From: JACCTH01 sp050741915
GTDB lineage: Bacteria; Actinomycetota; Acidimicrobiia; Spongiisociales; ZC4RG35
Assembly: GCA_050741915.1 (NCBI GenBank)
Contig: JBOGEX010000075.1
Location: forward strand, 1-25,330
Length of the DNA stretch: 25,330 bases
Reading direction: 5' to 3'
Under the pieces are notes generated by a model that ran no database searches, was not told the origin of the DNA, and saw nothing but the letters and a program-made list of their open reading frames with translations. Both the position numbers and the translations under genes were made by a program. Of this stretch, positions 1 to 7,388 are shown piece after piece (position 1 is the first letter of the stretch; every line of letters begins with the position of its first letter).

Positions 1-1
1 C

Positions 2-373
2 GCCGATGGCAACCAATCGCTAATCGCCACGGTCGCCGGGCACGAGAGGATCCTCACCGGACTGGTGGCGGGTCAAACCGAGCTGAGCCAGAAGCTCGAC
101 CGGCTAGACGCCGCCACCTCGCAGGACTCGGGGGCGGCGACGCCGATCGTGGTCTCGGTGCCGGAAGCGGAAGGATTCACCTGGCTCGCCCTGATCGCCG
201 GTCTCGCCGCCGGTCTCGCGTTGGCAGCCGTGCTCGCTGTCGTGCTCAGGAGTCCAAGGGCAGGCGACTCCGTCCCCGAAAAACGACCAATGCCGGACCA
301 GCCGGCCACCGTCGGAGCTGAGCCGCTACTCGAGCATGACTCCGACGAGACGAGGGTCTTGGTCAACCGCTGA
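2..373 (+). CDS. C-terminal part of a membrane-anchored protein (partial)
   Basis: The frame is open to the left edge, so the true start lies outside the window. A GTG at 65 exists but has no convincing ribosome site. What can be read is a hydrophilic stretch with heptad-like leucines (ELSQKLDRLD), then one strong hydrophobic segment of about 22 residues (LALIAGLAAGLALAAVLAVV), then an arginine and a charged, proline-rich tail of about 45 residues ending at TGA. This is the pattern of an extracytoplasmic domain with a C-terminal membrane anchor and a cytoplasmic tail. The family is not recognised. It converges on the cupredoxin gene with about 30 bases between the stops. Confidence 0.6.
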   Translation, partial: ADGNQSLIATVAGHERILTGLVAGQTELSQKLDRLDAATSQDSGAATPIVVSVPEAEGFTWLALIAGLAAGLALAAVLAVVLRSPRAGDSVPEKRPMPDQPATVGAEPLLEHDSDETRVLVNR

Positions 374-376
374 GTC

Positions 377-394
377 CTCGGGTTGGAACCTGAG
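377..394. terminator. Small hairpin between two convergent genes
   Basis: CTCGGGT and ACCTGAG can pair over seven base pairs, one of them G-T, around a four-base loop. It lies between the stop codons of two converging genes, where a shared terminator would be expected. There is no run of T on either side, so its role as a terminator is only a guess. Confidence 0.3.
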
Positions 395-404
395 TTGCGG
401 CCAC

Positions 405-872
405 TCAATCCGTTGGCGAGGCGACCACCTCGATCTGGCCGTGCATGCCGTATTCGTAGTGACCGGGAAGGTGGCAGGCGAACACGAAGCGGCCGGGCTG
501 GCCGAAGGTGAAGGTGGTGATCGCCCGCCCGTTGGGATCGACCGAAACCTCTCCCGGAATCGAGGGATGCTCTCCCTCGGTACCGTTGGCATGCCGGAGA
601 TGCACCTCAGGACCACCGGTGATGAACTCGTGATGAATCGGGTCACCGTTGACCACGAGAAAGCGGACCCTGGTTCCCTCGACCACGGTGAGTCTCTCGG
701 GAACGAAGCCGGAATACTCGATGTCGATTTGAACCGTGACCTCGCCCGGGCCGAGGGCGATCTCACCGCCATCGGCCGCGGCGAACCGGTAGCCGACTGC
801 GGTCACCAGCGCCGTCACCAGCAGGGCAATAACCAGGACGGCACGGAGGCGAGTCGGAGCCTGCTCGGTCAT
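405..872 (-). CDS. Membrane-tethered cupredoxin (plastocyanin-like copper protein)
   Basis: A 155-residue protein with an uncleaved or signal-anchor helix at about residues 10-28 and a single cupredoxin domain from about residue 42 to the end. The type-1 copper ligands are visible: a histidine in IHHEF (80 or 81), Cys133 and His138 in CHLPGH, and Met143. Such proteins bind one copper and carry electrons on the outer face of the membrane, or store or sense copper. A longer open frame exists upstream, but it runs inside the DUF2330 gene. The ATG at 872 overlaps that gene's stop (ATGA), so the two are likely translationally coupled and work together. The electron partner is unknown. Confidence 0.88.
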   Translation of the reverse strand: MTEQAPTRLRAVLVIALLVTALVTAVGYRFAAADGGEIALGPGEVTVQIDIEYSGFVPERLTVVEGTRVRFLVVNGDPIHHEFITGGPEVHLRHANGTEGEHPSIPGEVSVDPNGRAITTFTFGQPGRFVFACHLPGHYEYGMHGQIEVVASPTD

Positions 873-1942
873 GACAGCCTGCCGGTGACCAGACCGGCGG
901 CACGCCGCCGGCGGCTCAATCCGATCGCCAGGACGACGATCCCGGCACCAATTCCCGTCACGATCGGCCACAGCGCCAACTCGCCGGAGGCGACCGAGAT
1001 CACTTCCGGGGCCGAAACTCCGGTGTCGGCGAAGTCGGCGCTCTCGCCAGGGCTGGCGGAGATGGCGAGGTCGTAATCGAGCTGGCTGGCGGGAGCATCG
1101 ACGCTGAGATAGCTGAGCCACATCTCCTCGGGCATCCATTCCATCCCCACATCGGAGCGAAGATCATCGAGGAGGAAAGGGCTGGCCGGTTCGCTCCGCT
1201 GGAGCGTCATGCCGGTGCCACCAGCGAGCAAGTCGGGGTCGTCCTCAGTCAGGAGGAAGACATCGGCCTCGATGCGGGTCTCGGGATCGGCGCCCAGGCC
1301 GAGGATCCGCACCGGGACCCAAGGGTCGTCGGTGGGGATGGTGGCCATGATCGGAGTGCTATCGCCGGGCTCTTGGGCGAGTTCAGCGGCGCGCTCGGCA
1401 TTGAACCGGGCGGCCATGAAGACCGGGCTGCGGCGGGCATAGAAGTCGAGGATTTCGGGGGCGTCGGGAGTAAGGAAGAAGCCGTGCTCGGCCGCCCAGA
1501 CCCCGACCTCATCCCCGCCACCACGGAGGACGGTGATGTCGAGGGCGTCGATCTCGACCTCGAGCAGCACCTCGGCTCCGGCCGTGGTGGCGGCAGCCTC
1601 GGCCGCGAAGAGGTCGCGGGCGGGTGGCGCCACCTCGAGGGCGAGCCGTTGCAGCGTCCAATCGCCTCCGCGCTCCACCTTGGTCGGGACATCGGGGAGA
1701 GGAATGATCGACCCGACCTCCGCACCGCTCCCGACGAACTCGAAGGCGGTGATATAGCGCTCGATCCCGTCGCTGTAGGCGGCCAGAGTCGTCGTCCGCA
1801 CCAGTTGGATGGTTCCGTTCTCCCCCACCAGCCCTCCACAAGCGAGGGCTGGTGCGGCCCCGAGGGTGAGGGCCAATGCCACTCCGAGGAGGGTGGCGGC
1901 TCGGAATCTCTTCGACGGATTGTGCGATGTCCGCTGGCTCAT
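869..1942 (-). CDS. DUF2330 family exported protein
   Basis: This 357-residue protein has a signal peptide (hydrophobic core LLGVALALTLGAAPALA) that ends just before CGG, the cysteine-glycine start of the mature chain typical of DUF2330 proteins. The long extracytoplasmic domain is followed by a C-terminal membrane helix at about residues 325-345 (PIVTGIGAGIVVLAIGL) and a basic RRRR stop-transfer. The start at 1942 is chosen over an upstream in-frame codon because an AAGGAG ribosome site lies about 7 bases before it and the signal peptide begins there. The function of DUF2330 is not known. Its overlap with the cupredoxin gene suggests a shared role at the cell surface, perhaps in copper handling or electron transfer. 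That role is an inference. Confidence 0.82.
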   Translation of the reverse strand: MSQRTSHNPSKRFRAATLLGVALALTLGAAPALACGGLVGENGTIQLVRTTTLAAYSDGIERYITAFEFVGSGAEVGSIIPLPDVPTKVERGGDWTLQRLALEVAPPARDLFAAEAAATTAGAEVLLEVEIDALDITVLRGGGDEVGVWAAEHGFFLTPDAPEILDFYARRSPVFMAARFNAERAAELAQEPGDSTPIMATIPTDDPWVPVRILGLGADPETRIEADVFLLTEDDPDLLAGGTGMTLQRSEPASPFLLDDLRSDVGMEWMPEEMWLSYLSVDAPASQLDYDLAISASPGESADFADTGVSAPEVISVASGELALWPIVTGIGAGIVVLAIGLSRRRRAAGLVTGRLS

Positions 1943-2060
1943 GACGTACTCCTTGGGATCGTCTGTTGGCGCTTGGACGACGTCGAGCGCCGAGCGGTTC
2001 CGAATCAAATTCGTTGGGCGACGCCTTGACTCGTACGATCGAGACTCGGAGGGCTAGGGC

Positions 2061-2975
2061 ATGAATGCGCGTGAATGGTTGTTGGATTCCGACACGGTGA
2101 TTCGCTGGCAGGTGATGAGAGACCTCACTGGCGCCTCGTCGGCTGACGTGGCCGCCGAGCGGGCCCGCGTCGCCAATGAGGGTTGGGCAGCACAACTCCT
2201 GGCCTTGCAGCAGCCGAATGGCGGTTGGAGCCGCGTCGCCCAACCAAGGCGATTTGTCGAGACTCCCGATGGCTCCGCCACCCACGCTCTGGCGCTGCTG
2301 GCCGACATGGGTCTCGATCCCAACAGCGAACAGGCTCGGCGGGCAGTGGAGCTCGTCAGCGACCAGGTCACCTTCTACGAGGGGAATCAACCCTTCTTCA
2401 CCGGCGAAGTCGAGCCGTGTATCAACGGCAGGGTGCTCCAGATCGGGGCCTACTTCGGCCAGCCCGACGATGCAATGGCCAAGCGACTTGTCAGCGAGCA
2501 GCTGGAGGACGGCGGTTGGAATTGCGAGGCTCCCCCAAGCACCCGGGGGTCATTCCATTCCACCATTTGTGTCCTCGAAGGTCTCTTGGCCTACGAACAA
2601 GCGGTAGGCGGCGGTGCCGGCGTGGCCGAAGCCCGGACTCGGGGACAGGCATACCTCCTCGAACGCAAGCTGCTGCGGTCGTTGTCGTCGGGCGAAGTGA
2701 TCGATTCCGATTGGACGATGTTCTCCTATCCACCCGGCTACCACTACGACGTGTTGCGCGGCCTCGACTATCTACGCACCGCTGGCGTGGCACCTGACGA
2801 CCGCCTGACCGAAGCGGTCGAGCTGGTGCAACGGAAGCGGACTCAAGATGGGCGGTGGCTGCTCGAGAATCCGCACAACGACGTTCTCGACTTCGAAATG
2901 GAACCCGCCGGAGAGCCGAGCCGGTGGAACACGCTCCGGGCGCTACGGGTGCTCAAGTGGGCGCATGGGGACTGA
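2061..2975 (+). CDS. Terpenoid-cyclase-like alpha-alpha toroid protein (squalene-cyclase repeat)
   Basis: A 304-residue protein without signal peptide, preceded by a GGAGG ribosome site. It carries QW-like repeats typical of the squalene cyclase and prenyltransferase toroid fold: QQPNGGW (Trp56), LEDGGWNCE (Trp153) and TQDGRW (Trp266), with the aromatic-rich FSYPPGYHYD between the last two and SRWNTLRALRVLKW at the C-terminus. It is about half the length of a true squalene-hopene cyclase (around 630 residues), and no DxDD protonation motif can be seen. It may therefore be a small toroid protein of unknown substrate rather than a hopene synthase. No other isoprenoid gene is nearby. It is divergent from the DUF2330 gene across about 118 bases. 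Confidence 0.8.
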   Translation: MNAREWLLDSDTVIRWQVMRDLTGASSADVAAERARVANEGWAAQLLALQQPNGGWSRVAQPRRFVETPDGSATHALALLADMGLDPNSEQARRAVELVSDQVTFYEGNQPFFTGEVEPCINGRVLQIGAYFGQPDDAMAKRLVSEQLEDGGWNCEAPPSTRGSFHSTICVLEGLLAYEQAVGGGAGVAEARTRGQAYLLERKLLRSLSSGEVIDSDWTMFSYPPGYHYDVLRGLDYLRTAGVAPDDRLTEAVELVQRKRTQDGRWLLENPHNDVLDFEMEPAGEPSRWNTLRALRVLKWAHGD

Positions 2976-3498
2976 ACTCCCAGCTCTGGATTTGTCGAGG
3001 GAGCGTGTCCATACTCTCCGAGAATGTCCGTATCTTCTCGTCCGTCTCTAGCAACTGGTGGTGGACCGCGGTCAGTACGCTTGTGTCGACTACCACACCA
3101 AGGGAGAGTCGCAACTTTCGTGGAGGCCGGGGCCACCCGGCGACTTCGCCTTCTGGCAGGACGAGATCCCGGAAGTCCTCAACGGGTGACTCGGTCCTGG
3201 TCTTCACCACTATCAAGGAAAGTGCCGAGTTCACCCTGCAGGTCGACAAAATCGTCGAGGACGAAGACGACTGTGAAGAGGAGGACAAACCTGCCGGAGC
3301 GGACGATCCCTGCCTTGATATCTGCGGGCCGTCCGGATATTTCCGCAAACTCACCGATTATCTGGAGGAGCTCGCCCGCCTCAGCCGGACGCGTTGAAAT
3401 CCGCCACTGCCGACCTCGAGACTGGCGGACGGGCGTTCTGGCCGGATACGAACAAGTCCTTTGGACGGTTCGCACCGGTTCCGAGTGACGAGTTATGA
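2965..3498 (+). pseudogene. Broken gene of unknown family
   Basis: An ATG at 2965 overlaps the end of the upstream gene and opens a protein-like frame (MGTELPALDLSRERVHTLRE). An in-frame TAG stops it at 3049-3051. The same frame continues as plausible protein (VVDRGQYACVDYHTKGES, then PPGDFAFWQDEIPEVLNG) to a TGA at 3187. Coding character then moves to another frame (DSVLVFTTIKESAEFTLQ, then an acidic stretch and GYFRKLTDYLEELARL) until 3397. It returns to the first frame (RAFWPDTNKSFGRFAPVP) and ends at 3498. One nonsense change and two frame changes explain the pattern. The family is not recognised. A cluster of small overlapping genes is a less likely reading. Confidence 0.5.
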
Positions 3499-3542
3499 AC
3501 TCGTCTGCTCGAAGTTTTGACTCTGATGGCTGTGGGGATCGG

Positions 3543-3711
3543 TCAGGTGCCGATGCTCAGAATCGCGTCGACCACTGCCTCCGGCTGGTCGTCATAGATC
3601 GAGTGGCACCCTCGAGTTCGATCTAGCTGCCGACGTTGTTCCGGGTCAACCACAAGGCCGTCCTCTAGGTTCGATTGGCCCCCGAAGCGGTCACCACGAG
3701 CAACGGCGCTA
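3543..3711 (-). pseudogene. C-terminal remnant of an alpha/beta hydrolase
   Basis: Read on the minus strand, one frame gives PLLVVTASGAN, like the late beta strand of alpha/beta hydrolases. After a frame change near 3670 another frame gives GLVVDPEQRRQLDRT and then GCHSIYDDQPEAVVDAILSI up to the TGA at 3545-3543. The histidine in GCHS followed by a QPEAVVDAI helix matches the catalytic-histidine end of this superfamily. The nucleophile, acid and everything N-terminal are missing: the fragment begins right at the stop of the neighbouring GMC remnant. It is a dead fragment of what was probably a neighbouring or fused gene. Confidence 0.55.
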
Positions 3712-3964
3712 CTACGCCAGCCGTCCGGCCAGCAAGGTCGCTCCGCGGTGGGCGATGGCGGCGACGGTCGGCATCGGGTTGACCCCCGAGGCGGTGGGGA
3801 AACAGGAGGCGTCCATCACGTAAAGGGCCGGCGCTGTCATCCCCTTTGACCGCCGGCAGAACGGTGTCCACCACTGCGATGAAGGTGCCTAGGTGGTCTC
3901 GATTTGAGAGTTCCACACCTTCAGGACCGGAGACGAAGAACCGACCTGTTTGTACGGGCGCCAT
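3712..3964 (-). pseudogene. GMC oxidoreductase with its middle deleted
   Basis: The minus strand from 3840 to the TAG at 3714-3712 reads APALYVMDASCFPTASGVNP followed by MPTVAAIAHRGATLLAGRLA, an unmistakable C-terminus of the glucose-methanol-choline (GMC) flavin oxidoreductase family. Immediately upstream, in another frame from an ATG at 3964, is SNRDHLGTFIAVVDTVLPAV, which resembles the short N-terminal region found before the FAD domain in fatty-alcohol-oxidase-like GMC enzymes. The FAD-binding core of several hundred residues is absent, so a large internal deletion appears to have joined the two ends out of frame near 3840. The C-terminal assignment is firm; the N-terminal one is tentative. 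Confidence 0.65.
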
Positions 3965-3977
3965 TGTCCGTCGGGGC

Positions 3978-4373
3978 TCAGGGCGCCAACAGCTCCACCG
4001 CACATCTCAGGCCCACCGCTTTGGACAGCCTGACGTCGCCGGTGAGTAGCACGGTGTCGAGCTCCTCGGCAAGAGCGACATAGGCGGCGTCGTACATGGT
4101 GAGATTGCCGCGGAGTTCCCAGCACCGCATCAACAGGGGACGATGTGGCGCTCGTCTCAGAGGGAGATCGACAAGGTCGTTGAGGGCCAGCCGAGCTCGG
4201 TGTTCATCGATTGCTCCGCTTGTTAGTTGCCGGCGAAGCACAGAGCCAACCTCAAGATCGATCAGCTCGGGCGCGGCGAGTTGTTCGCTGACGAGCCGGG
4301 CTCTGGCGACGTCCCCATCACGTCCGTCATCAGCCAAAGCAACCGCGACCACGCTGGCGTCAACGACGATCAC
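3978..4373 (-). CDS. vapC: PIN-domain toxin, VapC/FitB type
   Basis: A 131-residue PIN-domain protein, the usual size of VapC toxins, which cut RNA (often tRNA or rRNA) with a metal-dependent active site. The acidic residues are in place: Asp5 (VVDAS), Glu41 (DLEVG), Asp95 (TMYDAAYVAL) and Asp113 (LLTGD). It starts 14 bases inside the antitoxin gene, the usual coupling in these operons, which keeps toxin made only along with antitoxin. The active site looks complete, so the toxin is probably functional. The target RNA cannot be told from sequence. Confidence 0.92.
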   Translation of the reverse strand: MIVVDASVVAVALADDGRDGDVARARLVSEQLAAPELIDLEVGSVLRRQLTSGAIDEHRARLALNDLVDLPLRRAPHRPLLMRCWELRGNLTMYDAAYVALAEELDTVLLTGDVRLSKAVGLRCAVELLAP

Positions 4374-4590
4374 GGTCGTTGCGGACCACCCGCACCGCGG
4401 CCTTCAAGGGCACCGAACCGCCGGCGCGGCCGCCAGCACGGTTTAGGACTTCTTCCACGGTCGGGTGGGTCGCCACCTCGATCAGTCGAGAGAGCAGGTA
4501 TTCCTGGAGCGACTGCCGAGCCGTCGCCGCTTTTTTCCTCAGGATGGCGTGGACCTCGTCGGGAACGTCCTTGATCTGTATGCTCGGCAT
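4360..4590 (-). CDS. vapB: FitA/VapB-type ribbon-helix-helix antitoxin
   Basis: A 76-residue protein that begins with a ribbon-helix-helix DNA-binding unit (MPSIQIKDVPDEVHAILRKK, then SLQEYLLSRLIEVA), as in FitA-like antitoxins. The C-terminal part (residues 40-76) would wrap the PIN toxin and block its active site. It is first in the operon and overlaps the toxin start. A perfect 12-bp inverted repeat lies just upstream, as expected if the dimer represses its own promoter. Confidence 0.9.
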   Translation of the reverse strand: MPSIQIKDVPDEVHAILRKKAATARQSLQEYLLSRLIEVATHPTVEEVLNRAGGRAGGSVPLKAAVRVVRNDRDRR

Positions 4591-4595
4591 GGCGC

Positions 4596-4622
4596 CATTA
4601 TGGCGCTAACAGCGCCATAATG
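4596..4622. promoter_or_regulatory. Perfect inverted-repeat operator of the FitAB-type pair
   Basis: CATTATGGCGCT and AGCGCCATAATG are exact reverse complements of 12 bases each, separated by AAC. The left arm begins 6 bases upstream of the antitoxin start. Position and symmetry fit the binding site for the antitoxin or the antitoxin-toxin complex, overlapping the promoter. Confidence 0.8.
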
Positions 4623-4652
4623 CAAGTCAGCGCCCTCTCCAGACTCCCCGAC

Positions 4653-6125
4653 TCACCAGCCTTCGGGCACAGCGCCCGGTGATTTCCATTGCGAAGGTCC
4701 GAGCGGTCCGGTGGTCACCCCATAGAGGGGGCCGGCGGTGTCGCCGATCTCGCCCCAGGCCCCGCCGAAGCCATACCAGGGTTCGGTGTGAGCGTCGAGA
4801 GTCACGTTCCAGGTCTGCCAGATCCGGTCGCTGATGGTCGCGTCATCTGACTGGGTGAAGGCACAGGGGACACCCGAGAAGGGCGTCGGATAGGAGCCGT
4901 GCGCTCCTTTGGCGGAATAGACGATCGGATGGGTCCCTTCCGCCAGTCCGAAGTTGACACCGTCCCCAGCTTGCAGGGCCAACCAGGACACAATCTGCGG
5001 TTCGCAGTTATGGCGGAAATAGGCGACGTCGGTTGCCTGGTCGTTCGAGTCAAGCCTGACAACGATGTGCTCCCAGTCGCCTTCGTGGTTGATCTTGGAA
5101 ACGCCGTCGTTGTAGGCGTAGAACATCCAGTAGATGATCCAGCGGCCCGGGTTGTACTCGTAATAGACGGGAGCAGTCAGGCTCGAGTCGCCGTGGCGAG
5201 CCCCGTTGCGGAGATCGAGGAACATCCCCTCCTCTCCGGTGGTGACTCGTTCGGGATTGCCCTCGGTTGGTCTGGTCAGCTGGTTGGCCAGATACACGTC
5301 GGAACCGTGCAGGCAGAAGCTCCCGTTGGCGGTGTGGCTATAGGCGTCGGCGAAGGAAGCGAACCCGAGCCGGAGATGGTCGATCGATTCGTACGACGCG
5401 TCGGAGCCGTCGTCGTTTTCGACCGCGTGATCTTTACAGCCGGAGTCATGCGACCAGCGCAGACGCGAATCGGTGATGAAGTCCGCCGCCGAGATCGGAA
5501 ACTCGTGCTCTCCTGGGTGGAGGTAGACCTGAGGGGCGTAACGCACCGGTGCCGGCAGCGGCGGTGGCTCTGCGATGACGATCTCGAGGTTGTCGATCGC
5601 AAACCCGGCCGACTCCAGGGTGGCGATCTCGATGCGAAACGAGGCCAGGCTCTCGGCCGCATCGACAGTGAACCGCTCGATCCCGAAGGTCGAGTTGTAG
5701 AGGTCGGCGACCAAGTTCCCCAACACGTCATAAGCGGTGAGATGGGTGGATGCCAGGTCGTCGAAGTAGCCAGCGTCGAGGGAGAAGGAGTCGACGTCTG
5801 CGACCACGAATGCCCCCTCGATGGCGCCATGGAACAGCGGCGATCCGGACAAAACCGGTGAGGTCGGGTTCGATGAGTCGCTTGTGATGAAGGGCGAGTC
5901 CCCACCGAAGGTGATGCCTTGCGGCTCGTATTGATTGGTGATGAAGGTGCCGATAGGGAACTCGTCGAAGGTGATGAAACTGCTAGTGGCCAATGGCGTA
6001 ACGGTTGGCTCGGCAGCCGCATCCGAGGCCGACGAGCCTGAACTAGGCTCCGCCCCGGCAGGGAGGCCGACACTCGCCACTAGAAGTGCCAACAGCGCGA
6101 ACAGCACCAGTTTCTTGGGCAGCAT
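4653..6125 (-). CDS. Secreted two-domain protein with a Vps62/DUF946-like domain
   Basis: A 490-residue protein with a clear signal peptide (KKLVLFALLALLVASVGLPAGA) and a strong purine-rich ribosome site (GAGGAGAGGGGA). Residues about 50-185 form a beta-rich domain opening with ITFDEFPIGT and QYEPQGITFGG, a pattern seen in secreted carbohydrate-binding-like domains. After a proline linker, residues about 195-485 look like the Vps62/DUF946 domain, with the hallmark HEGDWEH (347-353) and HGSYP (409-413). Several cysteines (CKDH, FCLH, HNCEP, PCAF) could form disulfides outside the cell. The biochemical role of this domain is not established. It stands alone and is divergent from the lipoprotein remnant at 6227. 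Confidence 0.78.
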   Translation of the reverse strand: MLPKKLVLFALLALLVASVGLPAGAEPSSGSSASDAAAEPTVTPLATSSFITFDEFPIGTFITNQYEPQGITFGGDSPFITSDSSNPTSPVLSGSPLFHGAIEGAFVVADVDSFSLDAGYFDDLASTHLTAYDVLGNLVADLYNSTFGIERFTVDAAESLASFRIEIATLESAGFAIDNLEIVIAEPPPLPAPVRYAPQVYLHPGEHEFPISAADFITDSRLRWSHDSGCKDHAVENDDGSDASYESIDHLRLGFASFADAYSHTANGSFCLHGSDVYLANQLTRPTEGNPERVTTGEEGMFLDLRNGARHGDSSLTAPVYYEYNPGRWIIYWMFYAYNDGVSKINHEGDWEHIVVRLDSNDQATDVAYFRHNCEPQIVSWLALQAGDGVNFGLAEGTHPIVYSAKGAHGSYPTPFSGVPCAFTQSDDATISDRIWQTWNVTLDAHTEPWYGFGGAWGEIGDTAGPLYGVTTGPLGPSQWKSPGAVPEGW

Positions 6126-6226
6126 CAGTTCCCCTCTCCTCGACAGTCGGGCAAAGCTACCTCACCGGGCTGACCTGTAAAAATTCGGTAGCGGCAGTCC
6201 TTGGGTCCGCGGGTGTTCTAAACCAC

Positions 6227-6957
6227 ATGCGTCGGCGAGGTCTGGCTCTGGCTTTGGCGGCGCTGCTTGTCGTCGGTTGCAGCAGCGCCGAACAGGGCGC
6301 AGTCGCAACAACGAGGGCGTCCACCAGCCTGCCCCCGAGGAAGCTGCGGAGATCCCCTCCACTACGATCGTTCCAGAACCCGAGGAAGAGCTGCCGGTAC
6401 TCGAGTCGGTGGCTCCGCCGGAAGGGCAACCAACCACCAGGTCCGAAGAGCTGGCCATCTCCCTCGACCGGAGCGATCGCCTCTCTCCGCAGGACGCGGT
6501 CGATGCGTTTGCCTTGGTTTATCCGGACATGCCCGGTGCCACCCCGACCGACCTTCCCCCCAGCGACGTCACAACCTCGTCGCACGCCTGGAACCTGATC
6601 AACTCCGTCTGGGACCAGCTCTCCGACGACCAGCTCGCCTTCATCGACGAGCAGGCTGGAGGAGAGGTGATTGGAACGGTGAGCGAAGGCGGCGTCTTCG
6701 TCGCCGGGCCGCCGGAAGCAGGAGCCGAGGGAGCGCTTAATCCCATCGCCCCGGCTGGCACGGCCGGGCGGTTCGGTGAAGCCGGCACTTCGCCGGCACC
6801 GCTCAAGCCTATCAAGGCAGCACCTCCGTTTTGGCGAGTTGCTCGCAACCACCACTCGCGACTCGACCACCTACGAGTCCGTCCTGCCGCAACCCAGTTC
6901 AGTCTCAATCCTGAGCCCGACCTCGATCGGAGACGGTATCTACATAGACGCACTTGA
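6227..6957 (+). pseudogene. Frameshifted lipoprotein gene
   Basis: An ATG at 6227 starts a lipoprotein signal (MRRRGLALALAALLVVGCSS, lipobox VVGC) that runs into low-quality arginine-proline sequence after about 30 residues. A second frame picks up good coding sequence from about 6320 (EIPSTTIVPEPEEELPVLES, DRLSPQDAVDAFALVYPDMP, HAWNLINSVWDQLSDDQLAF) and decays after about 6790. A third frame then offers FGELLATTTRDSTTYESV. One frameshift near 6310 restores a lipoprotein of at least 190 residues. The family is not named, although the PDMPGATPTDLP and HAWNLIN segments are clearly protein-like. It is either decayed or carries sequencing indels. Confidence 0.55.
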
Positions 6958-7211
6958 GTATCGGCAACCGCGAGTGGAAAATCTGGCGGAAGGGTGAGCC
7001 CTTCGCTCAGCGGTTCAGCGCGACGGTCAGCGAAGACGGGAACACGATCGCTGGCCGATGGGAAAAAGCTGAGGACGGCACCAGCTACACGACCGACTCC
7101 CTATGGTCAAACGATCGACTGCTGCTCAGCTTGGCGGTCATCTCGGCAGTCAGTTTCGTCGCCATGTGGGGTGTTGGCTGCTGTCGCATGGTCATCCTGG
7201 GGGCGGGGTGA
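6954..7211 (+). pseudogene. Fragment resembling the end of a DUF1579-like protein
   Basis: Residues read from about 6957 (SIGNREWKIWRKGEPFAQRF, then SATVSEDGNTIAGRWEKAED and GTSYTTD) look like the C-terminal beta strands of a DUF1579/lipocalin-like barrel. The strand around GRWEKAEDG is the strongest point. No start or N-terminal half is present in any frame. After about 7100 the frame becomes hydrophobic (LLLSLAVISAVSFVAMWGVG) and stops at 7211, which looks unrelated. The family match is from memory of the motif and is tentative. Confidence 0.4.
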
Positions 7212-7372
7212 TCTCGCTGGTGACGATTACGGTGGAGGCCGTTTTCTGGTACGGGTACGCGCTCCCGTTTCCGCCCTTGTTGGGCTTGCTTCGTCTCGTC
7301 CTGATGGCGAACGGCTTATTTGCCCTCACAAACCGGCGCCAGGATGGGTCGACGTCGGCGCCCGAGGGATGA
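7208..7372 (+). CDS. Small hydrophobic ORF or membrane-protein fragment
   Basis: A GTG at 7208 after a GGGGGCGGG stretch could start a 54-residue peptide. One or two membrane segments are visible (VTITVEAVFWYGYALPF and LLGLLRLVLMANGLFAL), followed by a polar tail. It looks like the end of a larger membrane protein whose upstream part may be the hydrophobic stretch in the previous frame (from 7122). It sits among broken genes, so a remnant is as likely as a small functional protein. Confidence 0.35.
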   Translation: MISLVTITVEAVFWYGYALPFPPLLGLLRLVLMANGLFALTNRRQDGSTSAPEG

Positions 7373-7388
7373 TCAGCGAAAGGCCACG

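Noticed and set aside
4899..5861. Open frame of about 320 codons opposite the Vps62-like gene
   Set aside because: Antisense shadow; the minus strand has a signal peptide, ribosome site and conserved motifs, while this frame has none.
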